64,000 nt of DNA, from the NCBI RefSeq assembly GCF_000003605.2, contig NW_003158899.1, positions 1 through 64,000 of the forward strand. The letters run 5' to 3'. The DNA comes from Saccoglossus kowalevskii. Lineage: Eukaryota > Hemichordata > Enteropneusta > Harrimaniidae. Both the position numbers and the translations under genes were made by a program. The notes under the pieces were generated by a model. The model saw only the letters and a program-made list of their open reading frames with translations, ran no database searches and was not told where the DNA came from. This document shows positions 63,658 through 64,000 of this stretch, piece by piece (the first letter of the stretch is position 1; the number at the start of each line of letters is the position of its first letter).

Positions 63658-64000
63658 ATGGGACTTGATTATATGATATCACAGGTAACAATCCCGAATG
63701 AAACTGCCAACTTTGCAATCGCTTTTCACAACTTTGTACACAGTTTGTCGTCGATTTTCCTGTGGTCTATTGTGATAGTCTGCTTATTTATGAGGCATTC
63801 TCGAGACATTTACTTAATGTTTTCGAAATTTAACTGCGGGAGTGTCGTGCCAATGACTTAGGTTAAATATACAAGCAACTTCGCCAACATTTCAACCGCT
63901 TTTTCCAACTTTGCACGCAGTTTTCCAACAGTTTACAGTCAGCTCATGTGAACATCCACAGGCTGCTTTCAACTGGCCTTTATTAAATTTCTTGACTTTA
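63658..64000 (+). repeat. Monomer M70, partial at window edge
   Basis: First 343 bases of a unit, preceded by AACAATGGG. CTTGATTATATG as in M69, otherwise of consensus type. Confidence 0.95.

Larger units (their letters stand above)
1..64000 (+). repeat. Satellite DNA array, ~941-bp monomer, 71 copies
   Basis: The window is a continuous head-to-tail array. The word ATGGGACTTG (or a one- or two-base variant) returns 68 times, usually 938-946 bases apart, and the sequence between returns is alignable throughout. All copies have the same direction; no inverted copy, unique spacer or inserted element was seen. Both window edges cut a monomer, so the full array is longer. Composition is A+T rich with several CpG sites per copy. 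Most copies differ by scattered substitutions and small indels, plus a few shared deletions that define length classes. The strand and unit phase given to monomers are arbitrary. Nothing here points to a coding array: there is no rRNA, tRNA or histone similarity. I do not recognise the satellite family or the host. Confidence 0.98.

Noticed and set aside
1-64000. CRISPR array or prokaryotic repeat
   Set aside because: Repeat units are ~941 bp, adjacent and without unique spacers.
1-64000. Tandem retroelement, LTR or Helitron-borne repeat
   Set aside because: No reverse transcriptase, integrase, Rep/helicase, primer-binding site or terminal repeats were seen in any unit, and there is no non-satellite sequence in the window to serve as a carrier.

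Overview
The whole 64-kb window is one uninterrupted head-to-tail tandem array of an A+T-rich repeat with a usual period of about 941 bp. I place 71 copies (M0-M70): 67 whole or internally deleted units, two pairs of units fused or cut at odd junctions (M15/M16, M30/M31; four copies), and partial copies at both window edges, so the array continues beyond the window on both sides. All copies lie in the same direction. I see no unique sequence, no inserted transposon, no rRNA or tRNA gene and no convincing protein-coding gene. This is satellite DNA of a eukaryote. The plentiful CpG sites argue mildly against a heavily methylated vertebrate genome, and an invertebrate animal is my best guess, but the sequence does not identify the organism or the chromosomal position (centromere, subtelomere or interstitial).

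Numbering used here: each unit is cut at a conserved ATGGGACTTG word, an arbitrary phase. Length classes are: long (about 938-946 bp, most units); short (about 890-897 bp, 11 units, plus the same deletion in truncated M31), lacking about 46 bp at one fixed place; 772-774 bp (M10, M11, M13), sharing a 150-bp deletion and loss of one 21-bp repeat; 923 bp (M48, M57), sharing a deletion with a 4-bp replacement; and two copies (M16, M31) that share one 407-bp deletion.

Region by region: 1-9 kb holds mostly long units of mixed subtype. 9-13 kb holds a diverged subfamily arranged as a 772+940 dimer. 13.2-14.7 kb holds the first truncated copy. 15.6-20.2 kb alternates short and long units as a 1.84-kb dimer. 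24.8-31.3 kb is dominated by another subfamily and holds the second truncated copy. 36-53 kb is rich in a subtype also seen in the 923-bp units. 53-64 kb mixes types found earlier and ends in three closely related copies. Rare variants recur kilobases to tens of kilobases apart, the pattern expected from unequal exchange and gene conversion.

Within a monomer there is older structure. At least three diverged sub-repeats of about 170-180 bp (A, B, C) can be aligned by eye, each carrying a degenerate 21-bp motif built on CAACTTTG. One spot carries a perfect DR1-type nuclear-receptor motif (TGACCTATGACCT), kept in most copies. The short open frames that recur in every unit look like by-products of high identity rather than genes: their differences are mostly amino-acid-changing, and stops and frame changes are common.
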